33,278 bases of DNA from Bryobacteraceae bacterium. Its GTDB lineage: Bacteria; Acidobacteriota; Terriglobia; Bryobacterales; Bryobacteraceae. The translations under genes were made by a program, and so were the position numbers. The notes under the pieces are model-generated. The model searched no databases. It was not told the DNA's origin and worked only from the letters and a program-made list of their open reading frames with translations. Positions 1-7,305 of this stretch are shown one piece after another. Position 1 is the stretch's first letter; every line of letters starts with the position of its first letter. Location: NCBI GenBank assembly GCA_030039005.1, contig JASHQT010000034.1:1-33278 (forward strand), given 5' to 3'.

Positions 1-346
1 CGCACATCCCAATCAGCTTTTTCCAGGCACTCAAACAAAACCGATCGTCGAGCACGCCGGTGAGGAATACCATCGAGCCCGCGAGGCCTAGCGAGAGGAT
101 CTGCGGAAACGCCCGATGCAGGATGTAGGTGTAGCTGAACGGCAACCCGAAGGCGACAGCGAACGTCGAGACGTATGCCACGGCGATGGCAATCCCGCCG
201 ACGCGCGGCACCGCCACGGCATGTTTCTTGCGAACGCCATCGGGATGATCCAGAAAACCGAACCTTCCGATGCGGTCCCGCACCAGCGGCGTGAGGCCCA
301 GCGATAGAAGAACAGAAAGAACGCCCAATGTGAGTATGAGAAACAT
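1..346 (-). CDS. WecA/TagO/MraY-like sugar-phosphate transferase, partial (C-terminus outside window)
   Basis: This is the first 115 residues of a membrane enzyme, cut by the window edge. The start is ATG at 344-346, preceded by a GAGGAG ribosome binding site 8 nt upstream. The protein opens with a hydrophobic helix (about residues 2-18). It then has RKKHAVAVPRVGG, the cytoplasmic signature of the polyprenyl-phosphate HexNAc-1-phosphate transferase family (WecA, TagO, Rfe), followed by two more hydrophobic segments and GVLDDRF, which carries the paired aspartates of the active site. Such enzymes load a sugar phosphate from a UDP-sugar onto undecaprenyl phosphate and so start exopolysaccharide, O-antigen or teichoic acid synthesis. 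It lies 25 bp downstream of the TPR lipoprotein gene on the same strand, which fits an exopolysaccharide/exosortase locus. The exact sugar cannot be read from this fragment. Confidence 0.85.
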   Translation of the reverse strand, partial: MFLILTLGVLSVLLSLGLTPLVRDRIGRFGFLDHPDGVRKKHAVAVPRVGGIAIAVAYVSTFAVAFGLPFSYTYILHRAFPQILSLGLAGSMVFLTGVLDDRFCLSAWKKLIGMC

Positions 347-371
347 ATTGGATTCTCCTCAGCCCGCCAAA

Positions 372-2669
372 CTAACCGATCTCATGCAACAGCTCGCGGA
401 TGCGCGTGGTTTCCTGAGTGGAAGGATGGTTGGCGAGCGCGGCTTCCAGTTCCTTGCGCGCACCGGCCTTCTCGCCCTTTTCGAGCAACGCCAATCCTAG
501 GTGGTAGCGAAAACTCGCCGACGCGGGATACCTGCGCGCGAGCGTGCTGAACGATTGGATCGCACTGTCGAGCAGCCCCTTCTTGAGGTAGATGTAACCG
601 ACGGTATCGGAGAAGCTCGGCTGGCCGGGAATTTTCGCCAGCGCGTTCTTGGCCAGGCGCAACGCTTCATCCAAGTCGCCGCCGGTGTCGGCCAGAAAGA
701 AGGCTGCGTTGTTTAAGGCGGGAGCGTTGTCAGGATGCGCTTGAGCCACGCTTTCGTAAAGCGATCTGGCTTCCGCGAGCCTTCCGGCCCGCGACAGGGC
801 GTCCGCCAGGCTGACGGCAGCGCCCGCGTCGGCCGGCGCCAATCGATGCGCCTCTTCATAATACGGAATCGCGAGGCTTAGCTGGCCCTGAAGCTCGTAA
901 ACGTCGGCGATCCGCCGGCGAAGATCGATGGATTTCGAATCTCTCCCGAGCGCCTTCTGATAGCCGGCCAGCGCCAGATCATAGTGTCCGGAAAGCGCCT
1001 CGGTGTCGCCGAGATGTTCCAGCAGTTCCGGGGAATCGGGCCACTTGTGCAGTGCATCGGTCAGCACCGCGCGTGCCTGGTCGAACTGTTTTTCGTGGAG
1101 GTATGCACTCGCCAGCGCCGCGATCGTGCGCGGATTGGCTCCGGAACGATGCTCCTCGAAGATCGCAATGGCTTGCGGGAAATTCTTTTCGGCCACCGCC
1201 GCAAGTCCCAACTGTGCCGCGACCTCGGGATCGCGCGGGTAATCCTTGCTCAGCTCATTCAGCATCGCGCGCGCGGTTTCGACGTCGCCCGCGGCGATCA
1301 GGGCGTTGCTGTACAGAAGCCGCGCCTGGCGATCCTTGGGTTGTTTGTTCAGGATTTCCTGAGCCTGCTGGACGGCCTCCTGCGGACGATGCTGCAGCAG
1401 AGCAATCTCCGCCAATTGGTAGCGCGCCTCCGCGACACTCTGGCCCGCACGAACTGCTTCGAGGAACTGGTTCCGCGCGCCTTCCAAATCGCCCTGAAGC
1501 CTCAACGCGCGCCCCAACTGCATCCGCAGCGAGGCGTCGGCGGGGTTCGCCGCGGCCAGCGTCTTGAATTCGCGCACCGCGAGGTCCGCGTTTTCGGCGC
1601 CGCCTTGCGCCAGCAAAAGGTCCGCGTGCGCGCGCAGTAGTCCCGCGTCCTTCGGATTCGCACGCAGGGATTCAGCCGCCAGGCGGAGCGCCTCCGGGGT
1701 CTTTCCCTGGGCGGCAAGCGCAAGAACATTTCTGATCTCGTAGGTAACCTTGGTCTTGGCGTCGCGGCTCGAGTCCGCGCCTTGCTGGTAATACCGGATA
1801 GCCTCGGAATAATTGCGTTCTCTTAAGTACAAATCGCCGATCCACAGTCGAGCTTGGCGGAAATCCTGGGGATCGCCGAGTAGACGTTCGAGAGCCGCGC
1901 TCGTGGCCGCGAAGTTCTGGACGCCTTGGTAGTAGGCGGCGAGCTCCAAAACATACGTGGCGTTCTTCGGGTTGTTGTTCACCTTCGCTTCCAGGACCGC
2001 TTCGGCCATCCGCGGCTGATTGGCGTCGCGATAGAAGCGAAACATCAGATCGTAGGCAGGACCGTAGGCGGTCTTCTTGCCGATCAAATTCATGGCGAGC
2101 CGCTCGCCTTCGGCAACCTCGCCATCCTGGATCAGCAGATGCGCGAGTTCGGTCACCACGCCGTCGTTCGATGAGTTCTTGGCGAGCGCCTGGCGGAAAT
2201 CGGCGATGGCTTCTTTCGGCTTGCGATCGGTCGAGGCCAGGTAGCCCCTCAGCATCCAGCCTTCGTAGGAATGGGGATCTTTTGCGATAAATTCGCCGGC
2301 GGCTTTGTCGATCTGGTTGTACAGCAATTGCGGATGGCTGGCATCGGCCAGATACAGGCTGAGGCAAACTTCGGCGAGGTTTCGTTGGGCTTCGATGTTC
2401 CTGGGCAGCAGTTGCGCGGCCCGCACCGAGGCGGAAAACGCAGTCCGGGCCTGGTTGAGCTTTACCGAGGTAAGCGCCAGACCCAGATAAGCCTCGCCGT
2501 ACACCGGGTCCTTTTGGATCGCTGCGCGGTAATTCAGCTCCGCCTCTTCGTACTTTGCAGTCGCGTATAGCTGGTTCCCCTTGGCCACCAACGACTGCTT
2601 CGATGCGCTGCACCCGCACCACGCCAGCAGCGAGACAACCAATATGCATAGGCACACTACTCGTGTCAT
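372..2669 (-). CDS. TPR-repeat lipoprotein, possibly PrsT-like (PEP-CTERM/exopolysaccharide system)
   Basis: A 765-residue protein made almost entirely of tetratricopeptide repeats. I chose the ATG at 2667-2669 over an in-frame start 63 nt upstream. It has GGAG 8 nt before it and begins directly with a signal sequence (MTRVVCLCILVVSLLAWCGC). The cysteines at the end suggest a lipoprotein, but both candidate lipoboxes (LAWC, WCGC) are imperfect. From about residue 25 to the end, 34-residue helical repeats follow with the usual A/G and A/P pattern, for example near ASFRYHLGLALLEKGEKAGA at the C-terminus. Very long TPR lipoproteins occur in PEP-CTERM/exosortase exopolysaccharide loci (TIGR02917-type), and its neighbours are a sugar-phosphate transferase and a PEP-CTERM protein. 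The probable role is a periplasmic or outer-membrane scaffold for polymer export. The PrsT assignment is an inference from context and architecture. Confidence 0.85.
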   Translation of the reverse strand: MTRVVCLCILVVSLLAWCGCSASKQSLVAKGNQLYATAKYEEAELNYRAAIQKDPVYGEAYLGLALTSVKLNQARTAFSASVRAAQLLPRNIEAQRNLAEVCLSLYLADASHPQLLYNQIDKAAGEFIAKDPHSYEGWMLRGYLASTDRKPKEAIADFRQALAKNSSNDGVVTELAHLLIQDGEVAEGERLAMNLIGKKTAYGPAYDLMFRFYRDANQPRMAEAVLEAKVNNNPKNATYVLELAAYYQGVQNFAATSAALERLLGDPQDFRQARLWIGDLYLRERNYSEAIRYYQQGADSSRDAKTKVTYEIRNVLALAAQGKTPEALRLAAESLRANPKDAGLLRAHADLLLAQGGAENADLAVREFKTLAAANPADASLRMQLGRALRLQGDLEGARNQFLEAVRAGQSVAEARYQLAEIALLQHRPQEAVQQAQEILNKQPKDRQARLLYSNALIAAGDVETARAMLNELSKDYPRDPEVAAQLGLAAVAEKNFPQAIAIFEEHRSGANPRTIAALASAYLHEKQFDQARAVLTDALHKWPDSPELLEHLGDTEALSGHYDLALAGYQKALGRDSKSIDLRRRIADVYELQGQLSLAIPYYEEAHRLAPADAGAAVSLADALSRAGRLAEARSLYESVAQAHPDNAPALNNAAFFLADTGGDLDEALRLAKNALAKIPGQPSFSDTVGYIYLKKGLLDSAIQSFSTLARRYPASASFRYHLGLALLEKGEKAGARKELEAALANHPSTQETTRIRELLHEIG

Positions 2670-2891
2670 CGTTTCATCTCCGGGTCCGATCTCCGGGCCA
2701 ATCTCCAGAATTTTTTGGAAAAATCTGCTCAACCGGCGGACGTAGCCGGTGACCGGTAGTGGGCCTGCTTCGCGCCGCGAAGGTACCTCTTCGCCGGGAT
2801 GCCGATCTCTATTCGGACGGGGAACCGGATCTCCGGCGATTCACGAGCTCAACAAGCGCCACTACACGATCAATTCACCGCGAAACACGGA

Positions 2892-3566
2892 TCAATGGAT
2901 GAATTTGCGTCGCACTACGGGCACTAACCCGAGCGCACACAGGCACAGCAGGCTGAGAGACGGTTCGGGCACCGTCGAGATAGGCGCTTCGGAAAACAGA
3001 TTGAGGAAACTGCCGACCTCGGCGCTGCTCCCAGCGTTTCCACCAACCAGGTTGATCCCGTTCAAGACGCTCAAGGACCCCACCGGAGCGAAAGTTGTTG
3101 AGGCATTAGGTACGATGCTTCCGGACGAGTACTCCGTAAACACACCCCCAGAGCTCGTGTCCTCTGTCACGCTGGCAGAACCAGTGCCAGTAAAACCTCC
3201 CGCCGCAGCAAGATAGATATCGGTGAGACCGATCGGATTCGACGTGGTAACGTCGAAAGTCAAGGTTGACAGGTCTAGTTGCCCAGAGCCCACCGTCCAG
3301 GGGGAGGTAGCTGCGAAGTCCAATCCCAAGTCTATATTGCTAATAGTCACGGGCGTTACGTCGATGCTAGTGTCGGACGGCACGACTACGCCTTTCCCGA
3401 CACCGACTGGAGTATAAACGAAATCGCTGAACGTCAAGTCGCCCAGCGAGCAACTGAACCCTAACACATCGTAAGTGGACAAGGGCGCGGACGGGCAGCT
3501 GCTGGCGCTCGCCGAAACCGCTGTGGCCACGAAGATAGAGAGGGTTAGTAGAAGCATTTTCTTCAT
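2892..3566 (-). CDS. PEP-CTERM sorting domain protein
   Basis: A 224-residue exported protein. The start at 3564-3566 is fixed by a strong AAGGAGG site 8 nt upstream; the longer open frame adds 20 residues without signal character. It has a signal peptide (MKKMLLLTLSIFVATAVSAS, cleavage near ASA-SS). A Gly/Ser/Thr-rich, low-charge body of about 170 residues follows, which looks like the beta-rich 'choice-of-anchor' proteins. It ends in a classic PEP-CTERM tripartite signal: VPEP, a hydrophobic helix (LSLLCLCALGLVPVV) and a basic tail (RRKFIH). Exosortase cleaves such tails and the proteins end up in the extracellular matrix, commonly with exopolysaccharide. No exosortase gene is in the window. 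Two cysteines near the mature N-terminus (SSCPS and FSCSLG) could form a disulfide. Substrate or binding partner is unknown. Confidence 0.88.
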   Translation of the reverse strand: MKKMLLLTLSIFVATAVSASASSCPSAPLSTYDVLGFSCSLGDLTFSDFVYTPVGVGKGVVVPSDTSIDVTPVTISNIDLGLDFAATSPWTVGSGQLDLSTLTFDVTTSNPIGLTDIYLAAAGGFTGTGSASVTEDTSSGGVFTEYSSGSIVPNASTTFAPVGSLSVLNGINLVGGNAGSSAEVGSFLNLFSEAPISTVPEPSLSLLCLCALGLVPVVRRKFIH

Positions 3567-3597
3567 TAACCGGTCCTCCTTCCAGGTACCAGTATTA

Positions 3598-3626
3598 CTA
3601 TTACCCCGAGTTTGGCGACGGGTCAA
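3598..3626 (-). promoter_or_regulatory. Candidate sigma-70-type promoter of the PEP-CTERM gene
   Basis: On the minus strand a TTGACC box (3621-3626) is separated by 17 bp from TAATAG (3598-3603). This would give a leader of about 25 nt carrying the AAGGAGG site of the PEP-CTERM gene. The -35 match is good and the -10 match is moderate. I looked for a sigma-54 type GG-N10-GC element, which some PEP-CTERM genes use, and did not find a convincing one here. The rest of the 3567-3833 intergenic stretch shows nothing else I can name. Confidence 0.4.
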
Positions 3627-3833
3627 TACGGAATAGGGACCATGGTACTAGGGAAATATGCCGCTCTAGTAAACTCATTTCTTGTTGATTTATAAAGGAA
3701 TAATGCGCGCCGCTTAGGACTAAGGCCAATCGAAGTACGGGGCTTGAGGCAATTCTGGCGAAAGAAAAATGCCCTAGACCTTTGTAGTGTCCAGGGGCGA
3801 GTTAGTCAAAAGTACTAGGATCTGGCATGAGCG

Positions 3834-4307
3834 AGCCGTCGCGCCGGATGCGTCTCACGCCGGCTGAAATTCGATGCAAGCGAAACTCCGATCATTCGAT
3901 CCGCAGATTCTCGCCGGCGGCCCTGATAATCGCGAAATGCCCAGATGTTGCAGCTTTATGCCGCGATCATATACAGCGGTTGAAGGCGACAGCACTTCGA
4001 AGATGACTGTGGGGTTCAGCAGGACATCCTGGCGCTCGTCAGCCAGGATGGGTTTGCCGCAAACGAGAGAGAGTTCAGGATATGTATACGTCAGAGACGA
4101 AACCCGAACCTGGAGGTCTGCGGAAGGCCCGGCAGCGGCCTCCTCGGAGCGCGTTCCGACCTGCGACGGCGAGATTGATCTGAAGGGTCGAATGCCCTGC
4201 GCTTCCGCCCGACATCGCGATAATCTCGCCGTCGTAGTACTCGCTGTGCCCGCAGTGCGCTCCAGGGCTAAATATTCCTCGGCGGTGTGACTCAAAGACT
4301 TACCCAA
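3834..4307 (-). pseudogene. Uma2-family (DUF820) putative endonuclease, decayed
   Basis: Recognisable pieces of a Uma2/DUF820 protein lie in order on the minus strand but in different frames. The first frame gives EEYLALERTA. A second frame gives HSEYYDGEIIAMSGGSAGHS and continues to RNALRGGRCRAF. The first frame returns with SADLQVRVSS, YTYPELSLVCGKP and LNPTVIFEVLSPSTAVYDRG. After about residue 120 the order is WAFRDYQG (second frame), GENLRIE (first frame, then a stop) and IGVSLASNF (another frame). Intact members are about 190 residues. Here the stretch between YDRGIKLQ and the FRDYQG-like end is missing, suggesting an internal deletion of some 40-50 codons. At least three or four frameshifts are needed to read the family end to end. 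The residual start is a TTG at 4305-4307 that overlaps the end of the upstream oxidoreductase gene. Uma2 proteins are PD-(D/E)XK-like, often amplified in bacterial genomes, and their function is poorly known. Confidence 0.8.
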
Positions 4308-5434
4308 GCTCCCTTCTTCGCGCTTTCGGCGATCTTCTCGAGCAACTGCATCCCTCGCAAACCGGCTGCAAAAGTTGGATATTCCACCGGCGCCGCTGGA
4401 TCGGCCACGCGCGCGTAGAACCGCTTGAACACCTGCTTGTGCGTATCATCGTATCCTTCGCTGTGCCCGCCCGGTAGATCGGCGTAGGCCGCGGCTTGAG
4501 GATAGAGCAGCGCGGGATCTTTGATAATGATGCGATTCGGTGTGTTGCGTTCGCCAATCCACAATTCGTCCGGCCGCTCCTGGTTCCACGACACACCCGC
4601 CTTCGTCCCGTAAATTTCGATGACGAACCTGTTTTTGCACCCCGCCGACATTTGGCTCACCGTGAACGCGCCGCGCGCCCGAGCGCCGAACCGCAACAGC
4701 ACCGCTCCGAAATCCTCCGTGTCGATCGCGACGTCCTCGTAATCGCCGGGATTGAGGCGCTTGCCCGCGAAAGTCTCCACCGATCCTTTCGGTCTGCGCC
4801 GCGTCGAGTGAAAGGTCGCTAGATCGGCGCAAACTTCCGTGATCGCGATGCCAGTCACATGCTCGATCGCATCCATCCAGTGCGACCCGATGTCGCCCAT
4901 CGCCCGCAATGCACCGTTGTCCTTCGCGTCCACGCGCCAGTTCCAATCCGTGTCATAAAGCAGCCAATCCTGCGAGTACGTGCCCTGGACGATCAGGATC
5001 TCACCCAAATCTCCGGCTTCGATCATACGGCGCATCTGCTGAACCGCCGGGTAATAACGCAAGTTGTGCTGAATGCAATTAGCGAGCCCGGCGCGAGATG
5101 CCAGGTGAACCAATTCGCGAGCTTGGCCTACGGAAACCGTGAACGGCTTTTCACATAAAACATGTTTGCCTGCTTGGAGACCTGCGCGGCACATCGGATA
5201 GTGCAGCGCGTTGGGGGTCAACACATGGATCGCATCAATGGAGGAATCTTCGAGCAACTCCTCAAAATTTCCCGTGGTCCGATTGACTCCGATACTCTTG
5301 CCGAACTCGTGCGCGCGTTCAGCGTTGGAACCAGCGAGCGCCGCAATTTCGACAGTACCGAGCCGGCGCAGGTTTTCCGCGTGCACCTTGCCCATAAAAC
5401 CGGTACCGATCAAACCTACTTTCAGCATGCTCAT
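4292..5434 (-). CDS. Gfo/Idh/MocA family NAD(P)-dependent oxidoreductase
   Basis: A 380-residue dehydrogenase of the glucose-fructose oxidoreductase / inositol dehydrogenase type. The N-terminal Rossmann fold starts at once with VGLIGTGFMG (GxGxxG, residues 7-15). The family's EKP motif is in CEKPFTV (Lys about 96) and the catalytic-site D-I-G-S-H-W segment lies near residues 181-186. The C-terminal alpha/beta domain follows to the end. These enzymes oxidise or epimerise sugars, inositols or their derivatives in the cytosol; the substrate cannot be told from the sequence. I chose the first ATG of MSMLKVG; a second ATG two codons later is equally possible, and neither has a clear ribosome binding site. 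The longer open frame adds 40 residues of non-family sequence. It appears to be transcribed alone; the gene downstream is a pseudogene. Confidence 0.9.
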   Translation of the reverse strand: MSMLKVGLIGTGFMGKVHAENLRRLGTVEIAALAGSNAERAHEFGKSIGVNRTTGNFEELLEDSSIDAIHVLTPNALHYPMCRAGLQAGKHVLCEKPFTVSVGQARELVHLASRAGLANCIQHNLRYYPAVQQMRRMIEAGDLGEILIVQGTYSQDWLLYDTDWNWRVDAKDNGALRAMGDIGSHWMDAIEHVTGIAITEVCADLATFHSTRRRPKGSVETFAGKRLNPGDYEDVAIDTEDFGAVLLRFGARARGAFTVSQMSAGCKNRFVIEIYGTKAGVSWNQERPDELWIGERNTPNRIIIKDPALLYPQAAAYADLPGGHSEGYDDTHKQVFKRFYARVADPAAPVEYPTFAAGLRGMQLLEKIAESAKKGAWVSL

Positions 5435-5498
5435 AAGGTAATCTATTTGCCGGACGATATCTGTGGAGTGGGAATTGCTAGACTGAGATCCTAATCGA

Positions 5499-5828
5499 AT
5501 GGTTGTCAGGATACGACTAAGTTCCGGCACCAAGGTGCGGCAGAAGCAGCGCAAGAATCAGCATGTCGCCTTGGCCTTGGCGTCCCTGCTCACGCCGGCC
5601 GCCGTAATGGCTTGTGTGCTCGCGCTTTGGCGCATCGCAGCGGATTTGAAGGCTACCGCGCAATTCCCCATCGCAAGCGGCCTTTTTTCTCACTGGCAAG
5701 TCTGGATGACGCTCGCAGGGTCTCTCCAATTCGCGGCCACGCTGCTCAATCGGTACGGAAAATCACACCTGATGCTTCCGGATTCGGTAGACGAACCCGA
5801 ACAAGAGCTGGCCAACTCCGGTTACTAA
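5499..5828 (+). CDS. Small two-helix membrane protein (FSHWQVW family), copy 1
   Basis: A 109-residue protein of unknown function. After a basic N-terminus (VRQKQRKNQ) it has two hydrophobic segments, about residues 26-46 and 68-86. They flank a short stretch with a W-R-x-x-A-D-L motif and the striking FSHWQVW sequence. The tail is acidic (DEPEQEL). It is clearly paralogous to the protein encoded at 6037-6426: both carry LLTPAAV in the first helix, W-R-x-x-A-D-L after it, a glycine before F-F/L-S-H-W-Q-V-W, and a related second helix. No ribosome binding site is evident before the ATG, so the start is uncertain. The topology suggests a short loop holding SHWQVW between two membrane helices. 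I do not recognise a named Pfam family. Confidence 0.7.
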   Translation: MVVRIRLSSGTKVRQKQRKNQHVALALASLLTPAAVMACVLALWRIAADLKATAQFPIASGLFSHWQVWMTLAGSLQFAATLLNRYGKSHLMLPDSVDEPEQELANSGY

Positions 5829-6036
5829 CCGGTTCAGTCAGTTCCGTCGCCGGCCGAAGTACTGCACGCCTGTGGCAGGGCGCCACACCGGCTGCATCGT
5901 CTGAGTGCAGTGTGAATACCGCGGGAACAGAGCTCCACAGCCTAACCCGTGATCGCCTCGCACCCACGCTCGCGCCGGATTCCTAGAAACTTTGGAAGGA
6001 CTCGTGCATCGGTTGGGAGTAGAGGTCCCGCAGGAC

Positions 6037-6426
6037 ATGGCACGTTTCGACATGGCAGGCTTCAAGGTTCAACTGACGCCCCAACCGGCGGTGTCGGCTC
6101 CATCCGGCGCCGTTGCAAATACTTCAGAGCGCACTATAAAGTCCCAGTTTCGATCCGCGACGCTGCTGGTCCCGGTTGCAAAAATCTTCAGCCGTCAACT
6201 GGCGAACACCCTCATCGCGCTGCTCACACCCGCGGCAGTCGTCGCATTCGTGATGGGAGTGTGGCGCGTGTGCGCGGACCTCGGATGGGCCGGTGCATTC
6301 CTCATTGCAGATGGTTTTTTCTCCCATTGGCAAGTGTGGATTGCCTTGTCCATCGCGCTGAAGATGCTCTCTTCCACCCTCATTGCGTGGGGCTCGCGCG
6401 CGAGCAAGTTTTCCGAGGAAAACTAA
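6037..6426 (+). CDS. Small two-helix membrane protein (FSHWQVW family), copy 2
   Basis: A 129-residue paralogue of the preceding gene. An N-terminal region of about 50 residues is polar and unlike copy 1. It leads into a hydrophobic helix (ALLTPAAVVAFVMGVW, about residues 60-75), the sequence R-V-C-A-D-L, the loop GFFSHWQVW, and a second helix (ALSIALKMLSSTLIAW). The shared segment of about 60 residues aligns with copy 1 without gaps. I start at the ATG at 6037, with AGAGG 11 nt upstream; an in-frame TTG at 5992 would add 15 residues. The gap between the two copies (5829-6036) holds nothing I can identify. The rhomboid gene begins 43 bp downstream, so the three may be co-transcribed. Function unknown. 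Confidence 0.7.
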   Translation: MARFDMAGFKVQLTPQPAVSAPSGAVANTSERTIKSQFRSATLLVPVAKIFSRQLANTLIALLTPAAVVAFVMGVWRVCADLGWAGAFLIADGFFSHWQVWIALSIALKMLSSTLIAWGSRASKFSEEN

Positions 6427-6469
6427 CTCCCGTTCTGATATTCTGAGTTTTAGGCGGGTCTTCAGTTAC

Positions 6470-7222
6470 ATGTCCTACCGCAGCAGAACGCGATCCATCG
6501 GCGCATTCTACATTCCGGGGTTTCCGCGAGGCGTCAAATGGCTGCTGATCAGCAATGTCGCCATCTTCGTGATCGGCTACTTTGCCGGGCTTCTGCGCCT
6601 GGACCGGCCACTGGCCTATCTGGCGCTCACCCCGGTGGACGTTGTCAAGTATTTTTCCATTTGGCAGCTTGTCACGTACGCCTTTTTGCACGGCGGCTTC
6701 GGCCACATTATCTGGAACATGCTCGCGCTATGGATGTTCGGCGCCGACATCGAACGCATCTGGGGAACTCGCCGCTTCGTGCAGTTCTACTTCTTCTGCG
6801 CGATCGGGGCTGGCATCTGCGTAATCATCGCGAATTATCTTTTGCCCTGGGGCAATCCGAACATTCCCACCATCGGCAGCTCCGGCGCCATCTTCGGAAT
6901 CCTCATGGTCTACGCGATCTTGTTCGCGGATCGCGAAATCCTGTGGGGATTTTTGATTCCGATTAAGGTGAAGTATTTCGTCATGATCATCGGCGCGGTC
7001 GCGTTCCTGAGTTCGTTCGGCGTCAATAACGGTGTCAGCAATTTCGCTCACTTGGGCGGCCTGCTTTTCGGCTATCTCTATTTGAAGACACCGCACATTC
7101 AGTTCGATCCCGTGGGGCCCATCCGCCGGCAGTATACCGACTGGAAACTGCGTCGCGCGAAGAAGAAATTTCAGGTATACCTTCGTAAGCAGGGGCGCGG
7201 CCGCGGACCCAACGTCAACTGA
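6470..7222 (+). CDS. Rhomboid family intramembrane serine protease
   Basis: A 250-residue polytopic membrane protein with the full rhomboid signature. There is an N-terminal helix (about 22-40), then HGGFGHIIWNMLALWMFG with the conserved His79 and Asn83 of helix 2. The catalytic serine motif IGSSGAIFG (Ser138) is in helix 4 and the catalytic histidine is in FAHLGGLLFGY (His194) of helix 6. The C-terminal tail is strongly basic (KLRRAKKKFQVYLRKQGRGR) and presumably cytoplasmic. Rhomboids cleave single-pass membrane proteins within or next to the bilayer. I chose the ATG at 6470 (MSYRSRTR) because residues before it overlap the upstream gene and look non-family. It follows the FSHWQVW membrane protein by 43 bp; whether those small proteins are substrates or partners is speculation. 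Confidence 0.93.
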   Translation: MSYRSRTRSIGAFYIPGFPRGVKWLLISNVAIFVIGYFAGLLRLDRPLAYLALTPVDVVKYFSIWQLVTYAFLHGGFGHIIWNMLALWMFGADIERIWGTRRFVQFYFFCAIGAGICVIIANYLLPWGNPNIPTIGSSGAIFGILMVYAILFADREILWGFLIPIKVKYFVMIIGAVAFLSSFGVNNGVSNFAHLGGLLFGYLYLKTPHIQFDPVGPIRRQYTDWKLRRAKKKFQVYLRKQGRGRGPNVN

Positions 7223-7305
7223 AGGTTTAAAATGGACTGCATGGGCGGTGCGCTCGCACTTCGCGGCAAGCTGCCCGGTTCGAATCAGCTCGAAGCGGTG
7301 AACGT

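Noticed and set aside
1672..2655. Long open frame of 327 codons on the minus strand overlapping the TPR gene
   Set aside because: It is an Arg/Gly/Pro-rich shadow frame typical of high-GC DNA; the overlapping TPR frame is clearly the coding one.
7268..7298. GGTTCGAATC, resembling a tRNA T-loop
   Set aside because: The flanking bases do not pair as a T-stem and there is no acceptor stem, D-arm or anticodon arm around it.
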